A stretch of 64,000 nt of DNA from Progne subis subis. Lineage: Eukaryota; Chordata; Aves; Passeriformes; Hirundinidae. Positions 50,729 through 62,761 of this stretch are shown here, piece after piece (the stretch's first letter is position 1; every line of letters begins with the position of its first letter). The stretch is taken from NCBI GenBank assembly GCA_022316685.1, contig JAKJHU010000033.1, positions 3,772,321-3,836,320 on the forward strand, written 5' to 3'. A program made the position numbers and the translations under genes. The notes beneath the pieces are model-generated. The model was not told where the DNA came from. It made no database searches and saw nothing but the letters and a program-made list of their open reading frames with translations.

Positions 50729-51908
50729 GAGCTAAGTGCACAAGTACTTTAAGATATATAAACTGGGAAGAAGAGACGAACAAAAAAGCTTCTAACTTTT
50801 CAGTAGATTAATCGTGCTTTCAACATCTGCAATGGAATTTTTTCTTAAATACAGTTTTGAGATACGCAGTATTAATCCCAAAGCTTTGTGAGGGCAAGCA
50901 GAGCTTAGCCTAGGAGGCAGATACTGAGTTCTGGCATTAGTTTTTTTGCATTGTTTCCACATTCTGGCACTCTACTCCATTTCCTCGCCTCACTGAGCAC
51001 TGAAAGGGACATAAATTGACATAACTAGATTTTTGTGACTGGGGCAAGGGAAGCAGCCTGAAAGATAAACTTTAACCTGTCATCCTGTCAACAAATTTAC
51101 ATTGTTAGAAAAGTAAGAATTTATATACCGTGGAGTCAAGAATAGTATGTAAGGACAATGCATTAAGATAAAGAAAGTGCATATCTGAAGTTTTATTTTT
51201 TTTCAGCTTAAAAATGGAATCTGGACATCCCACTGTCTGATTTGCTTTTCCATTAAGAAATTTACTTTTCCATTTTTCTGTCATAGAAGAAGCTCTGAGT
51301 ACTTTCACTGGCCTAAAGCAAGGAAGTCTGACCTATGGCAAAAGTTAATGGGAAAGTAATGGAATAATTTGGCCTGTCCCTGTAGTTTTAGGACTGCTAA
51401 CTTCTCTTAGCAGTCTATTCTGTGTCTTGAGCATGCTACAGTTCAGTTATGCAACCTTGGGAAGTTTGTCTCCCACTGAATGCAGTGTTCCTTTATTAAG
51501 GCTAATGGGAGTCATGTGTTCGTGTCAGTGGGAAAGCAGACCCTTAAAAATCTTTCTGGTAGATTTGGTGGAAACAGAACTCATGTTCGTTATTGCCGTT
51601 CTGGGCAGTTGGATGTCTCATTAGCGGAATGTTAATGATGTTCAGTGAACTTCATTACTGGACAAGAGGATGTGGTGAAAATATAAAACGAGTGACTTTT
51701 CAATCTTACAATTTCCTGTATTGTTGGGTTAATTTCTGCCTGTCGTGCCTGTCCCATTGGCAGTGTTTACACGCCGTTACCTGGAGTCTGGTGGATGTGG
51801 TGCTGGGGGTGCTCTGTGCCCTGAGCCCAGGCTGGGGTTCCCCTCTCCCGGGAAACTTACAGTAGCAACCATTAGATTTTCAATCCTTCTCCAGCCTCAG
51901 GCAGGAAG

Positions 51909-52360
51909 CGGATTATAATCATCCAGCAGGTAGGAGCCGGATTTTAGCCGTGGGACTGTCAGTGCAGTATCTTTACAGCGACAGCTGAGTGCCGAGGGAG
52001 CGAACGCGGCTTTGCACGGCCCCGCGAGGAGAGGTGATGGTGAGACCCGCACCGTCCCTTCACCCAGCAGATGTTCCTGCGAACCCCCGCTAACAAAAAC
52101 AAACCCACCGTGTCCCCGCCGAGCCGCAGGATGGGCCGGCCCCGACGTGAGGCCGAGCCCTTGGCTGGCAGCGGGAATTCGCTTAGCCTCGGAAAACGCG
52201 GCCTTTCGTTTTATCTCGCTGAGGCAACCGCAGGGGAACAATGGGTTATTAGAGCATTGGAACAACACGGGCTTTGAGTGACCCCCGCGTTACTGTGCAG
52301 TGCAGGCGAGGCTAAAAGGAGAGATTGGCTGCCCTCAGAGTTAATTTGGCGGCTGCTGCG
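51909..52360. promoter_or_regulatory. Second CpG island, candidate internal or alternative promoter
   Basis: By hand I count about 35 CpGs in some 450 bases, close to the number expected from its C and G content, whereas flanking kilobases are strongly CpG-depleted. Unmethylated islands with this profile normally mark promoters in vertebrates. Donor-like sites on the plus strand include CAG|GTAGGA (51930/51931), ATG|GTGAGA (52039/52040) and GAC|GTGAGG (52146/52147). On the minus strand CTGG|GTGAAG lies near 52060-52070. Frames of 68-123 codons overlap on both strands, as expected in GC-rich DNA, so none is called as a gene. SOX-like ACAATGG sits at 52238. It could start a shorter isoform of the host gene or a separate, possibly antisense, transcript. 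Confidence 0.7.
51911..51920. promoter_or_regulatory. Palindromic homeodomain-like site
   Basis: GATTATAATC is a perfect 10-bp palindrome preceded by G. It gives back-to-back TAATC half-sites of the type preferred by K50 (OTX/PITX-class) homeodomains, at the edge of the CpG island. The binding role is inference. Confidence 0.35.
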
Positions 52361-52840
52361 TGGGGGCCTGGGCTGGTGGTGGGTGTGAGGTGAGGGTGGC
52401 CATGAGGGAGCAGGGAGGGCTTCCCCTCAGGGCAGCCTCTGGGAAAGGGGAAGAAGTAAACACAAAAACAGAGAGCTGGCAACGTTAAAAGTGTTCGGTT
52501 TGTTTTGTCTTTCTGGTACAAAAATCTGTTTTCCTTCATTCTTCAGCTTTTAAGACAAAACTGCTATGTTGCTGATTTTTGTCGCTGACAGTGAAAGTGG
52601 CTGGAAATGGCTGAATGGCAGGTGAAGTGTCCTGTCACAAGCAGAAAGGTGCTGACCTCCCCGATTCTACCTGGAATGGCCCAGGCAGGCTTTCACATCC
52701 CATGCAGGGTCCAAGGACTTGGATCTTAAATGTAGCCTTTGGGGGTGTTATCCTCCCTGAGGGTCATCTCCCTGAAGCTGTGCACATCTATGAGCAATTA
52801 GGTAGATTATGCCATTGATATCTCAGAAATTAGAGTTCCA

Positions 52841-53060
52841 GAATCACAGAATAGACTGAGTCGGAAGGGACACACAAAAATCAAGTCCAGTTCTTAGCCC
52901 TGTAAAGAAACATCCCCCAGAATCACACCATGTGCCCAAGAGCGTTGTCCAAGCACTCTTGAACTCTGTCAGGCTTGGTGCTGTGATCGCTGCCTTGGGG
53001 AGCTGTTACAGTGCCCAACCACCCTCTGGGAGAAGAAGCTTTTATAATGTCTAATTTGCT
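52841..53060 (-). mobile_element. CR1 LINE fragment, 5'-truncated
   Basis: From 52841 the plus strand reads GAATCACAGAATAGACTGAG followed by TCGGAAGGGAC and AAGTCCAG, then the stretch GTTGTCCAAGCACTCTTGAA, CTCTGTCAGGCTTGGTGCTG, GGGGAGCTGTTACAGTGCCC and AACCACCCTCTGGG. This is the reverse complement of the well-known 3' end of avian CR1 retroposons, whose 3' terminus is an ATTCTRTG-type repeat, so the element lies on the minus strand with its 3' end at about 52841. Only some 220 bp remain, which is the usual 5' truncation; no reverse transcriptase is present. Several substitutions and an irregular segment near 52871-52920 show it is not young. The left boundary is clear; the right (truncation) boundary is approximate. 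Confidence 0.9.
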
Positions 53061-54327
53061 ATACCAAAAATTTGTTTTTTCAGAGGAATGAGGATGTAGG
53101 GCAATGTTTTAGCCTACAAACAAGGTATGTTCCAGGTATATATGGTCCTGGTCTTAAAGATACACTTTTATTAGAAGCACACATATTTCAGTGATAAAAT
53201 ATGTAGAGAATATATATATTTTCAATGGTAATAATGTGTAGATCTACAGAGTGGACATGAATTTTGAGAAAATCCAGAAGGGATGCAACATTTAGATGTT
53301 TGCCAGTAACAATACTCCTCTTTCGTAAAGCAGAAACCAATTTTTTTAGTTCCTCAGCTTTCACTTACGCACATACCCTTAACAACAACAGAAAAAAAAA
53401 AAAAGAAACCTCCCCTCCTGATGACACTTCACTGTCTTGAGTAGAATTTTCCTGCCTGCAGGGCTGAAAGAGGAGCCCATCCAGTGAGTTACTTGTAGTT
53501 CCATTGGTCTTTCTATGATGAGAAACAACAAGGTGATGAAACTACTTTTGCCTTCCGAACTGGTGTACCTATTGCTGAGATTTTATGTGTATTTTTTAAT
53601 GTGTTTTTCTCAAAGGACATAATAATGAAGAATTGTGGCATCACTTTCCTGGGTAGTTATCTACTCAATATGCAAATGTATTCCCAATGCCCTGAGTAGA
53701 AGCCTGCTGGAAGCCTCCCAGTCAGTCCTCACTGAACAGTTCCTGCATTGCATGTGAGAGTCCAGAACCAAAGACTTTGCTGTCAATTGGTGAAGGCGAA
53801 ATGGGCTCTCCATGAAGGATGAAATATTTAATAGTTATGATGTGCACACATTTCCTTTTTTTTTTTTAATCAGTTGGGGAAAAACAAGCGGTGGCAGCAG
53901 CTGTGCCATGTGAGCGAGTGTGTCATGAGCCTGCTGGGCAAGGCATAGTGAAGGGCATTATTCCACTGGGAGGTTGGCACTGGCCATGGCCCTCCAGAGT
54001 TGCCACAAAGGATTTTCTGTTCGACATCTAATGCTACGAGCACATTCATATGTTTGCAGAGGGTTTCCATGGAAACCGTGTAAACTGTGATGCTGGCAGA
54101 CAGAGGCAAAGGTTATACTATTGTAGAGGCCCTTTTGTATTCTCTTTAAATGTTTCAGAGCAGCTATATTTCTTAACTGATACTCTGAGCCTGTGCAGCA
54201 GTTTGTTTAGATTTTTGGCTTGGTCTTTCATTTTTCCTCCTCTTTTCCCCCCGCCATTGTCATTTTTGTGGCTGTACTGAGGAGGTCAAATGAGATGCAA
54301 GAATAACAATGAAAATGTGGTTCTCTC

Positions 54328-54343
54328 TTTTTTTTTTTTTTTT
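54328..54343. repeat. Poly-T tract (T16)
   Basis: Sixteen uninterrupted T, about 90 bases before a 19-base A tract. The pair forms an inverted homopolymer arrangement. Confidence 0.8.
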
Positions 54344-54433
54344 ACATGGGATCACTTGAGTGTCTTTATTTGAATTGACTGTATCTTTCTGTTAGTAGTA
54401 ATGATGCAATTGGAAATGGAAGAAGAGGGCACC

Positions 54434-54452
54434 AAAAAAAAAAAAAAAAAAA
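54434..54452. repeat. Poly-A tract (A19)
   Basis: Nineteen uninterrupted A. Confidence 0.85.
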
Positions 54453-56712
54453 TTCAACCCTTACTAGTACATTTCTCATTTTTGTTGAGTGCTTTTATTG
54501 CTCAGGTAGCATCTAACTTAGGTTATTGCTTACTGGCACTTGGAGAATTTTGAATGCTGGTCTCCTCTCAGAATGATGAGCTTATGCTTTTTATAGATAC
54601 CAGTTTTAACACTGGCTAGCCTTTAGTATGCTTTGAGATTTCATGCTGTTTTTAAATTTATCCTACAAATTTAAATTTCCAAAAATACCTATTGCTTTGT
54701 TCATGTTTCAAGAAGTACTCCCACCATGGGCACAAATGCTACTTATTTGGAAAGAAAAATATTGTCTCTTCTATAGGGTTATTCAAGTTTCCCCTCTGAT
54801 ATCCAAGTTCCCAAGCTCCCCAAGTCCCCCCTCTTTTTTTGCAAAATTATGCTTGTTCACAGCTTCAGCTTAATTATCATGGGAGGTTATTTTAAATGAC
54901 CGAGTCTGTGTCTGGGCTTATGCTGCAGGTCAGAGAGAGGTCCAGGTACTGCTTGTTTCACCTATGAAAATGAGATTTTACCTGATTATGCTGGGCATGT
55001 ATTCATTCCTGCCACTTAACTTTTGAACCTATTGCTTACTTGAAGCCAAACTTGGTACAAAGGTAAAAACATAATTTGCTTTACAGAAATTGATATCTGG
55101 TTAAAGATGTAGGATTTTGATGCTGAGCAGCATCCTCAGTACTTGAAGTACAAGTTGCTCAGTCCATCTGCATTATAGGGCACTGACTAAAAAAAAGTTG
55201 TGTCAATTAATTATTGAACTCAATCACAAGTTTGCAGAATCAAGAGACAAATTCTCAGTTTTAAAGACTAAAACATGCTTTGCTGCAAAAAGGGCAAAAG
55301 TCTTTTAGATGTATACAATATTGCAATCTTAAATGGACAAGTAACATTAAAGCAGTTGTGTTTCTGAACTTGTGAAAGTGCTGTCATAATTACACAAGGC
55401 AGCACTTAGTAATTACTCTTTGTGTCTACAAGTATGAAACAGCCAATTTGGGGAACTTATTGTTGTGGATGATAGTTTCTAAAAGAATGAAAAGGTGGAA
55501 TGTACTGTTAGCTCAGGATGGCTGCTGATTTACTTTTGGACAGCCAGGCATGCCCATGAGCATCTGTGCACCATGCCAGGGGCAGCCAGGAAGGGATAAC
55601 TTTGTTAACTTATTTCTCATGTTTTGCTATTTATATATCAGATGTATAATTATTAAAGGCTTCATATTCAGTGCTTTGTAAATGTGACAGTTAAAAATAA
55701 CTTAAAAAAAATAAACCATCTGTTTTAGTCTTCTAGAAACTACTGGTCTTCCAGTCCAATATCACACAGGCACAAACAACATGTTGAATATGGCATGAAA
55801 ATGAACACAGGATAGATGTAATGAAAACCTTTCTTCAAGTTTCATCTAGCATAATTGTATAATTGCACTTTCTGAGGGATGGGGGTTGTGTGCCAGGTAG
55901 GAGTGTTTCTCATTATGAATTCCACTTTTCTGAGTTTGAAGCCAGAAGTCTCAAGAGAGTCTGTTCATATAACATAAAACTTTGCATGCTTTCATGACAT
56001 CATACTGACTGCTTTGCAGTACAAACTTTGATTAGTTTTGATAATTTATCACAGAGAGAGAGAGCATGTACTAATGAGGGAGGCCAAAATCAAAATTCCT
56101 TAGCAATTTGCCAGAGAATTAAAAAGAACGAAATTATAAACCCCCAGCAACCCACAAATGGTATCTTATATGCTTGTTTCAATGCACACTGGAAGCATCA
56201 GTCAGTAATTAAAATAAAAATAGAAATCCAGCTATCTCCCTGCCCAAAATGATGCAATAAATTAGCAAGTTAGAGCAACGCATCTTACAAGAAAAAATTA
56301 AATCGAAGTACTGCCCAACTCTAAAAGCAGCACCTACTCCTGCTCTTCCAGAAACCTTTGAGATCAAACTCCTGAGACCAGATTAGTCCTGCAGATTCCT
56401 CTTTTCCTCTTTGGATTAAGAAATGAGTTCCAAAAAAAGATGTTGTTCCGCCTCATCCCTGCTGTGGTTAAGGCAGAGCTCCGGCTGCCCTGGGTCAGTG
56501 TTGTCTTCCACAGCATTCCAGCACGTCTGTGAGAGCTGTCGTGAAGGAGCCCTTGGCAAGCATCTAATCACCTATTATTCAGCACTTTATTAATCAAGTT
56601 TTGTGGTATTTTTTGGGCCTGTTCTTGCATGAAGATCTTTAATTTTTTGAACGGTGTTAGGTTTATACAGATGTTTATAAAAAAAACCTCACAAAGCACC
56701 CAACAAAAAAGT

Positions 56713-56739
56713 GGGGGGGCGGGGGGGGGGGGGGGGGGG
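56713..56739 (+). repeat. Long poly-G tract (G7-C-G19)
   Basis: Seven G, one C, then nineteen G, in AT-rich surroundings. Runs of this length can fold into G-quadruplexes and are also hard to sequence, so the exact length is uncertain. Confidence 0.85.
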
Positions 56740-58259
56740 AAGAAAAGACATTACTTACATTTATTCATCAAGCAGATGTAATCTCCTTAGCCTCAGACAT
56801 TTTTCTGTATCATCAATAATTTTCTTATGGTATAAGGTGAAATCCTATTTGCCTAGGATGATTTCCATCAGTTATTCAAATATTCAGAAAAGAAAAGCAT
56901 CACCAAAGCTCAGAACATAATGTAATTTTTCTTAAAATTGTTAACAGACTTTTAAATTTGTTGCTTTTAATTCTTAATGTTAAGAGTTAGAGAAGAATTT
57001 TCCTTTACATTTCAGGCTCTGAACTTCAGCCCATGGGTAACATCAGATACTTCCATTCAGTATAAACATGCACGGGTTTAATTGCAAACAAACTAATAGC
57101 ATTTTCAGGCCAGGTTTATTAATGAGCTTTGGAAATTCAAATAAAATTACTCTTAAGCATTTAGTTTTATCTAGGAGGCATCCATCTAATATATTTGTTG
57201 GCTTCAGAATATTCTTGAAATTGCAAAGGAAAAAAAACAGTAGAAGTCAAAATTGGAAGAATTGTTTGGGGAAGGATTTGAGGGAGTCTTCAGTGGTGCA
57301 TGTGACTGATCAAAGGCTGCACATGCCTTCAAAGTTATAACTGAGAGTTTTTGCAGCTGGAATTCTGAGTTACTGGTGCTGCAGCTCCTTCAAGTCCCTG
57401 GTTAGAGGAGAAATCAGAAGTTTTTCTTCACTTGCAGGACAGTGCTATAGTACAAAGTGAGTGTCTTCTGAAGCAGTCTGGGGTGGATGGTTGCTTGTAC
57501 TGCCTTGGCTGCTGGGAAGTTCTGTTCTCAGTACATTGGACCATCTCCTCTTTAGACATGAAATAGTCATGACTTCACGCACCTGAGATCAAAAGAGAGG
57601 ATGGTTTAAATCTCTAGGACAAGTGTTCAACATCAGCTGCTTTTCCATTCTAGGAACAATCACAGATGTGAGCAAGTCCTCATGATTTTGTGTAGAATGC
57701 CAGGATGCATCCATGCTCCGTAATAACAGAGTAGTTTGTTGTGGAGTGTATTTTGTTTTATCCAAGTTTCCAGAGCTTACAAGTAATGATGGAGGAGGAG
57801 AATTATGGGATAACAGTAGATAATTGCTTGCTTGCACTGGAAAATAATAGTAACCTAATTATGAAATATTTATATATTCTGAGTTTGACTTTTAAAATAC
57901 TGCTCTTACTACCGGGCTTGATGCTGACTCACCCTACCCCTCACTGCTTGTCTTACCAAAGCTTTTGTTAGTAAATCTTCAGCACTTGTTCAGAGATGTG
58001 CTGGCTGCTGCTCTGGGCACATCTGCTTTTCTGTTCATTGCTGTGGTTAAGTCCAAAGTGACCCTCTGCCATCAGCTGGGCTTACTTGAAAGTCAGTGGA
58101 ATAGTTTTCCATTCATGAAGGTATGGAAGACCTTTGGCTCTCTAAATTCAATTTGCTTTTATAATACCATGAGCAAAGGGTGGCAGAGACAAGAAGGAGG
58201 TCAAATTCAGTCCAAGTCAATTGAGATTGATATGCATATTTATATAGGTTAAACTTTGA

Positions 58260-58281
58260 ATGCAAATGAAACTTTTTGCAT
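58260..58281. promoter_or_regulatory. Inverted pair of octamer-like (POU) motifs
   Basis: ATGCAAAT, the canonical octamer, begins at 58260, and TTTGCAT at 58275-58281 is its inverted copy after an 8-base spacer. Octamers are bound by POU-family factors such as OCT proteins. Two other ATGCAAAT copies occur at about 61239 and 62102. Confidence 0.3.
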
Positions 58282-59929
58282 ATGCTAGTTGGGTAGTTTG
58301 TTGAGGGGCGTTAATTATTTTTCTGCAAGCTGAAGACAGCATTTACCGTGTGACTATACACAGAAAAGGTGTTTCTCACTACTGTAAATCCTAGGGATTT
58401 CCCTGGGAAAGATGATTAAAGCAACATGCTGTGAACGCAGCTAATAAAGTAATTGCCTTTTTAACTTTTGAGTAGGTTAGCCAGGCCCTTGTGGCCCTGC
58501 TCTACTCCACACTTTCCCCTGCTCTCCTCCGCAGATTATTTTTAACCCCGATGCTTTTGTGTAACCATTGTAGACTCAAGAATCACAGAGAGATGTGCTT
58601 AGCACAATTAGGGAATGGTATTTTCAGAGGTGGGGGACTGAAACACGTGCACTGGGAGAGGCAGGATTGCCTCAAGGCAGCCAGGAAAACATGAAAAATT
58701 GTAGCATAAGGTATGTGTAACCTAAGTCCTCTAAAGACGGTAATTTTTTAAGTATTAGGGGTGCAACTAACCTCCATCAAATTTTGTGTGTTTGTTAACT
58801 TTTCCCTTGTTATGTTTTGACAGTCACAAACATTTGTTTGTGAATGGACCAAGGAGGGGAGAAAAAACGTTGCATATGCTAAGGCAAAATGAATTTTGGT
58901 AATGGAGAAAAAAGAAAGTCTTGGATTTTTGAATGGGATGTGAAAAGACACTCTCAGCATGATCTGTGAATAGTGATTTACGGATTTTTGTCCCTTATGC
59001 CATCTCATGGCTGATATAAGCCGTTAGTCCTATTAACACAGCCTTCCCTCTACACCTCCATTTGAGCTTGCCTTTTTAAAGCATTTCCTAGAGCAAGGGG
59101 ACAGCTCTTTTCCCACAATGCCTAGGATTTTTTCCCTTGCTCATGGCCAGTCAGTGGCAATATGCCTGCTGCACAGTCAGGCTTGGGCTTGACTGGCATC
59201 ATTTGTCTCACACTTTCATCAATCCCTGAAATTACTATTTGTAAATGATAGTTAAAAACCTTAAGACAACCATAACATTCCCATTAAGCCTCTCCTTCAC
59301 ATGTGAAATCAATACACATAGTTGTGTTGTTTTATCTAAATATTTTGAGGTTTTAACTATAGCTATCATAAATCATCTTTCTGAAATGCTCTTGTTTTCT
59401 CTTTAATGTGAGAATGATATCTAACTCAGTAAAATGTTAAATTGGCTAGCCTCTCAAAAAAGGAATTTTGACATGGTCAAGCTGATATTGGTGTATTAAT
59501 GTGACTTATGTTATTGCTCTTCATATAAAATTTATGGCAGAGTGATTCAGAGATCCCAAGATGAACTGGGGAGAGTTGTGCAGGGTGTGGTGCATAATAT
59601 TAATAAAGATACAATTTGTCCTGAAGACTGTATGATCGAAGACCTGGCACAATTTCATCTTTTCCTCAAGTTTCCAGTTACAATTGTCCTACTGAGATTA
59701 GCTGTTGGCCAGGTTTCCCCGCACTCAGTTGTGAGTTAAGGAGGGTGTTGAGCTGCAATTCTGTACGATCACTGCATGGTGGTGGTCTTAAATGGGGTCT
59801 ACACCGAGCTGTTGGTGGTGCTAAAGGTCATGATTTGATGTGAAGAGAGAGGAACTCCAGGGGTTTGGGCTATTAAAAGGTTTGGCTGCATGCTGCCGTA
59901 CACAAGATCAGTTGTTCGTGTAAATATTT

Positions 59930-60260
59930 GTAAAATCCAGCAGTTGCCTTGTGTCGATCATCTGGATTGCCCACCATCACAGCCTCTGACCCTCCAGCAA
60001 AACGCAGGAGGCAGCTGCTTTGGCCATGACATTTCTCAGGATAATCAAACTGCCATAAATCACAAACCCTTTTCATGTGCCCTGAGCCTGATAAGAGGTT
60101 TCCCTGCTCTCCACTGTCACCCTTTGTACCAGTGACCCGGGAGGGCTCCTGCAGGTTGCTGGGAGTAACTCGTTACTCCAAACGGCCCTATCCAGGTTGT
60201 AGTGAATCAATGGATTTAAAAACATATTTACATAACAGACTTGTTCCTTCTGCTCCATAA
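59930..60260. promoter_or_regulatory. Possible conserved non-coding element containing a near-palindrome
   Basis: This block is non-repetitive, moderately GC-rich for its surroundings and contains GGATAATCAAAC, CATAAATCAC and TGAATCAATGG-type motifs plus the inverted repeat at 60162-60179. Short frames on both strands (up to 81 codons) share no recognisable motif. Conservation is inferred from texture only. Confidence 0.22.
60162..60179. repeat. Near-perfect palindrome, 8-bp arms
   Basis: GGAGTAAC and GTTACTCC are exact reverse complements separated by TC. The site could bind a dimeric factor or form a very short hairpin. Confidence 0.75.
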
Positions 60261-60629
60261 CCTTTTGTACATCTGCATGTAAAGTGGAATTGTTTTCCCC
60301 TGCATCTATGCAGGTCAGGGGCAGCCCAAGAAAAGAGTCACCAGAGGAATCTGGAGATCTTGCAGGAGAGGGAGAGCGTTGTGAAATATGGAAGGCTGTG
60401 ACTGCAATGAACTTTTCCAGTTAAATTTTTGTTTATTCACAGAGAAATTCTCAGTTTATACTGTGGAAGATTCCAGGTTTTTCAAGTGGCACAGGGACAT
60501 TGTTCAGCCATTGTCTCTGTGTGTGGGTTATGTGCGTGCCTACTTTCACAGCTTAATATGGATAAGTGCTACCAGAACATAATCTTTTAATTTAGCTCTC
60601 TGTTGTCTACTGACTCGTGAAATATTTGT

Positions 60630-60649
60630 ACTTGTACTTAAGTACAAGT
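60630..60649. repeat. 20-bp perfect palindrome
   Basis: ACTTGTACTTAAGTACAAGT reads identically on both strands with no spacer. By chance a 20-bp perfect palindrome is expected about 0.06 times in 64 kb of random sequence, so this one is notable. Confidence 0.9.
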
Positions 60650-60654
60650 GATTA

Positions 60655-62755
60655 TGTAGATAAGCAGAGGCGAGTCTTTAAAAATAAAAAAGTGCTTTTT
60701 ATGGTCACCTGTGTGAATTGTTTCACCGACAAATTCTGAATTCCTCCTCTGCTACTTTTCTATAACCAGTTTGCTTGTGGGACCGGGTTTGGTCTGACTT
60801 GCATGTTTTGTGTACAGAACCTCATAATCTCAAAATGTTCATGTTGTCTGCACAATCTTAACTGTTTTTGTGGAAAACAAGAAAAATATTTCATGGAGTG
60901 GAGCAAGGAAACCATTACACTGCTGACTGCTCAGGTGTCACACCGTGCAGTGATGGCAACATCCCAGTTATGTACTGCTTTTCTGTGGCACAAGAGGTTC
61001 CACAGCGGGCAGGGTGAACCTTGGATCTGAACTCTCAGGATTGTGATTTTGAGACTGGTTTTGTCTTTTATCATACTGACTCTCAGAAAAGGATAACTAG
61101 ATAACTTGCTTATCAAGGGCTCCCTCCCTTTTTTTACATTAAAAACTCATGCAGCAGTGAAGGAATAGCAAAATGTGAATGATTGTAGTTTGGGTCTACA
61201 GGGTTAAGCATGCAAGTTCATTTATGAGACTCAACGCATGCAAATAGCATTTGTGGCCATGTGGTAGAGCATATTGGATACATCAAACCAGCATTCGAGG
61301 CTCCAGAAGATTTTTTCCCCACTTGTGCTGAAAAATGTTGGCAGGCCAGCCTGCAAATGTGGAGGTGCAGACTGCACCTGCTACAGGCTGAAAGCATTAT
61401 AAGGAACCTTCCTTAACAGAGAAAAAACATCACCCCTGCAGTTAAAGGTAAAGCTGCAGGCCTCAAATCCTCATGTTCTGTGTGATTGTCAGCGACCCAC
61501 TCAGTTCTCACTTCCTGACAATAAAGTGAGTCTGGCTCAGTTCCAGTTTACACTGAGTAAAGTGTGAGTTGCACAGCTTGACTGTTTGCGTTGACTTTAA
61601 CTTTGAGCGGTATAATTGGGAAAGAATCATGCCTTAGATTTAACACAACAACACGAAACCAAGGTTCGAATGCACTCAAGTGCTTATTTTTTAGGAAAAA
61701 AAATCTTGCTGCTATATAGTCTCTTGAAATGTCGTGTATGAAAAGAGATGATAATTTTATTAGCTTGCTCTGTTTAAAAGTAGAGGGACTTAAATATGTA
61801 GTGCTAGATTAGACTATTTGATTAGTAACCAGTTTGGGCTGTAGTATGACAAATTGTTTATGTCTGCATGGCTACTGGAAGAAATGTTATTAGACATTCC
61901 TGCATCATCATCTTTATTTCAGAACAAACATTTGTGCAGATATGCAGTTAACTGGCAGGGTAACTGATACAGCTGAAAATTAATCCATTAAAACAAACTT
62001 AAAAACCCTTGCAGGCGTTTGTCAGTATGAATTTGAAGATGTGATAAAGGGAGAAAGATTGAATGGCTGGGCAGGTTGGGAGGAGGTTATGACTACTTTA
62101 AATGCAAATTATTTTGTGTCAGTTTAGGGGTGTAGTTTGGCTTGGGTGCTAGTGTAAGGACTTCCTGCATATTAGTAAAGTCAGTTCATAAAATTTTGAA
62201 CAAATGCTACCTATCTTGTTATTTTCAGCTCCACAAGTTGAATTTAGAAAATGCTCACATCTGAACATACATCTTACTCACCTGAACAATGTGTAAAGTA
62301 AGAAAATCCCAAATCCATTGTAACATAAATAATTAAAAAAAAAAGAATCTGTCAACTCAGATATATATATGGTATTTGATGTCCTCAACCAATGAATTTC
62401 AGAATTAATTTAATTTTGAGGTGCTTATGCAATTTTATTTTTTTTTTTCCTTAAAAGAGTTGCAGTTACTCATTTCTATGTCATTACTAAAATGTATAGG
62501 AGGGAGGATGAACAGTCGACTTTCTAGTGCCAGAAAATAGCACTGGTGACCCTCTTCTCAGTCCACATTCTCCTACATATTTCCCATCCCTCTCCACCAT
62601 TCCCCCATGTTGCTGAAGTGTGTGTCTTGCTGCCAGCTGACGTGTGTAGCTGACAGTGTTTGCTAAAGCCAAGTCTTTGATTCAGACTGGAACCTGTTTC
62701 GTAGGGAGGCTGGAACTGAGATCAAGAGACGCCCAGTTTGCTTCCAACAAGTCTC
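60655..62755. other. Non-coding stretch, no gene recognised
   Basis: About 2.1 kb with only short frames. It has octamer motifs near 61239 and 62102 and a T-rich tract near 62438. A tRNA-like B-box match at 61663 was examined and dismissed. Confidence 0.6.
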
Positions 62756-62761
62756 CTGGCA

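Larger units (their letters stand above)
46770..51890. other. Non-coding stretch, no gene recognised
   Basis: It contains AAAT, AAAC and G/T-rich low-complexity tracts. Open frames are short, and some (for example lysine/proline-rich frames over 49.87-49.98 kb) are simply translated repeats. Confidence 0.6.
53065..59920. other. Non-coding stretch, no gene recognised
   Basis: It holds homopolymer tracts (T16 at 54328, A19 at 54434, G tract at 56713) and an octamer-like inverted repeat at 58260-58281. No exon-like segment stands out. Confidence 0.6.

Noticed and set aside
51897..52268. 123-codon minus-strand frame over the second CpG island
   Set aside because: Competing frames are open on the other strand, composition explains the openness, and no family resemblance was seen.
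61600..61690. tRNA-like B box GGTTCGAA at 61663
   Set aside because: The flanking bases cannot form a T stem around the loop and no A box or acceptor stem fits.
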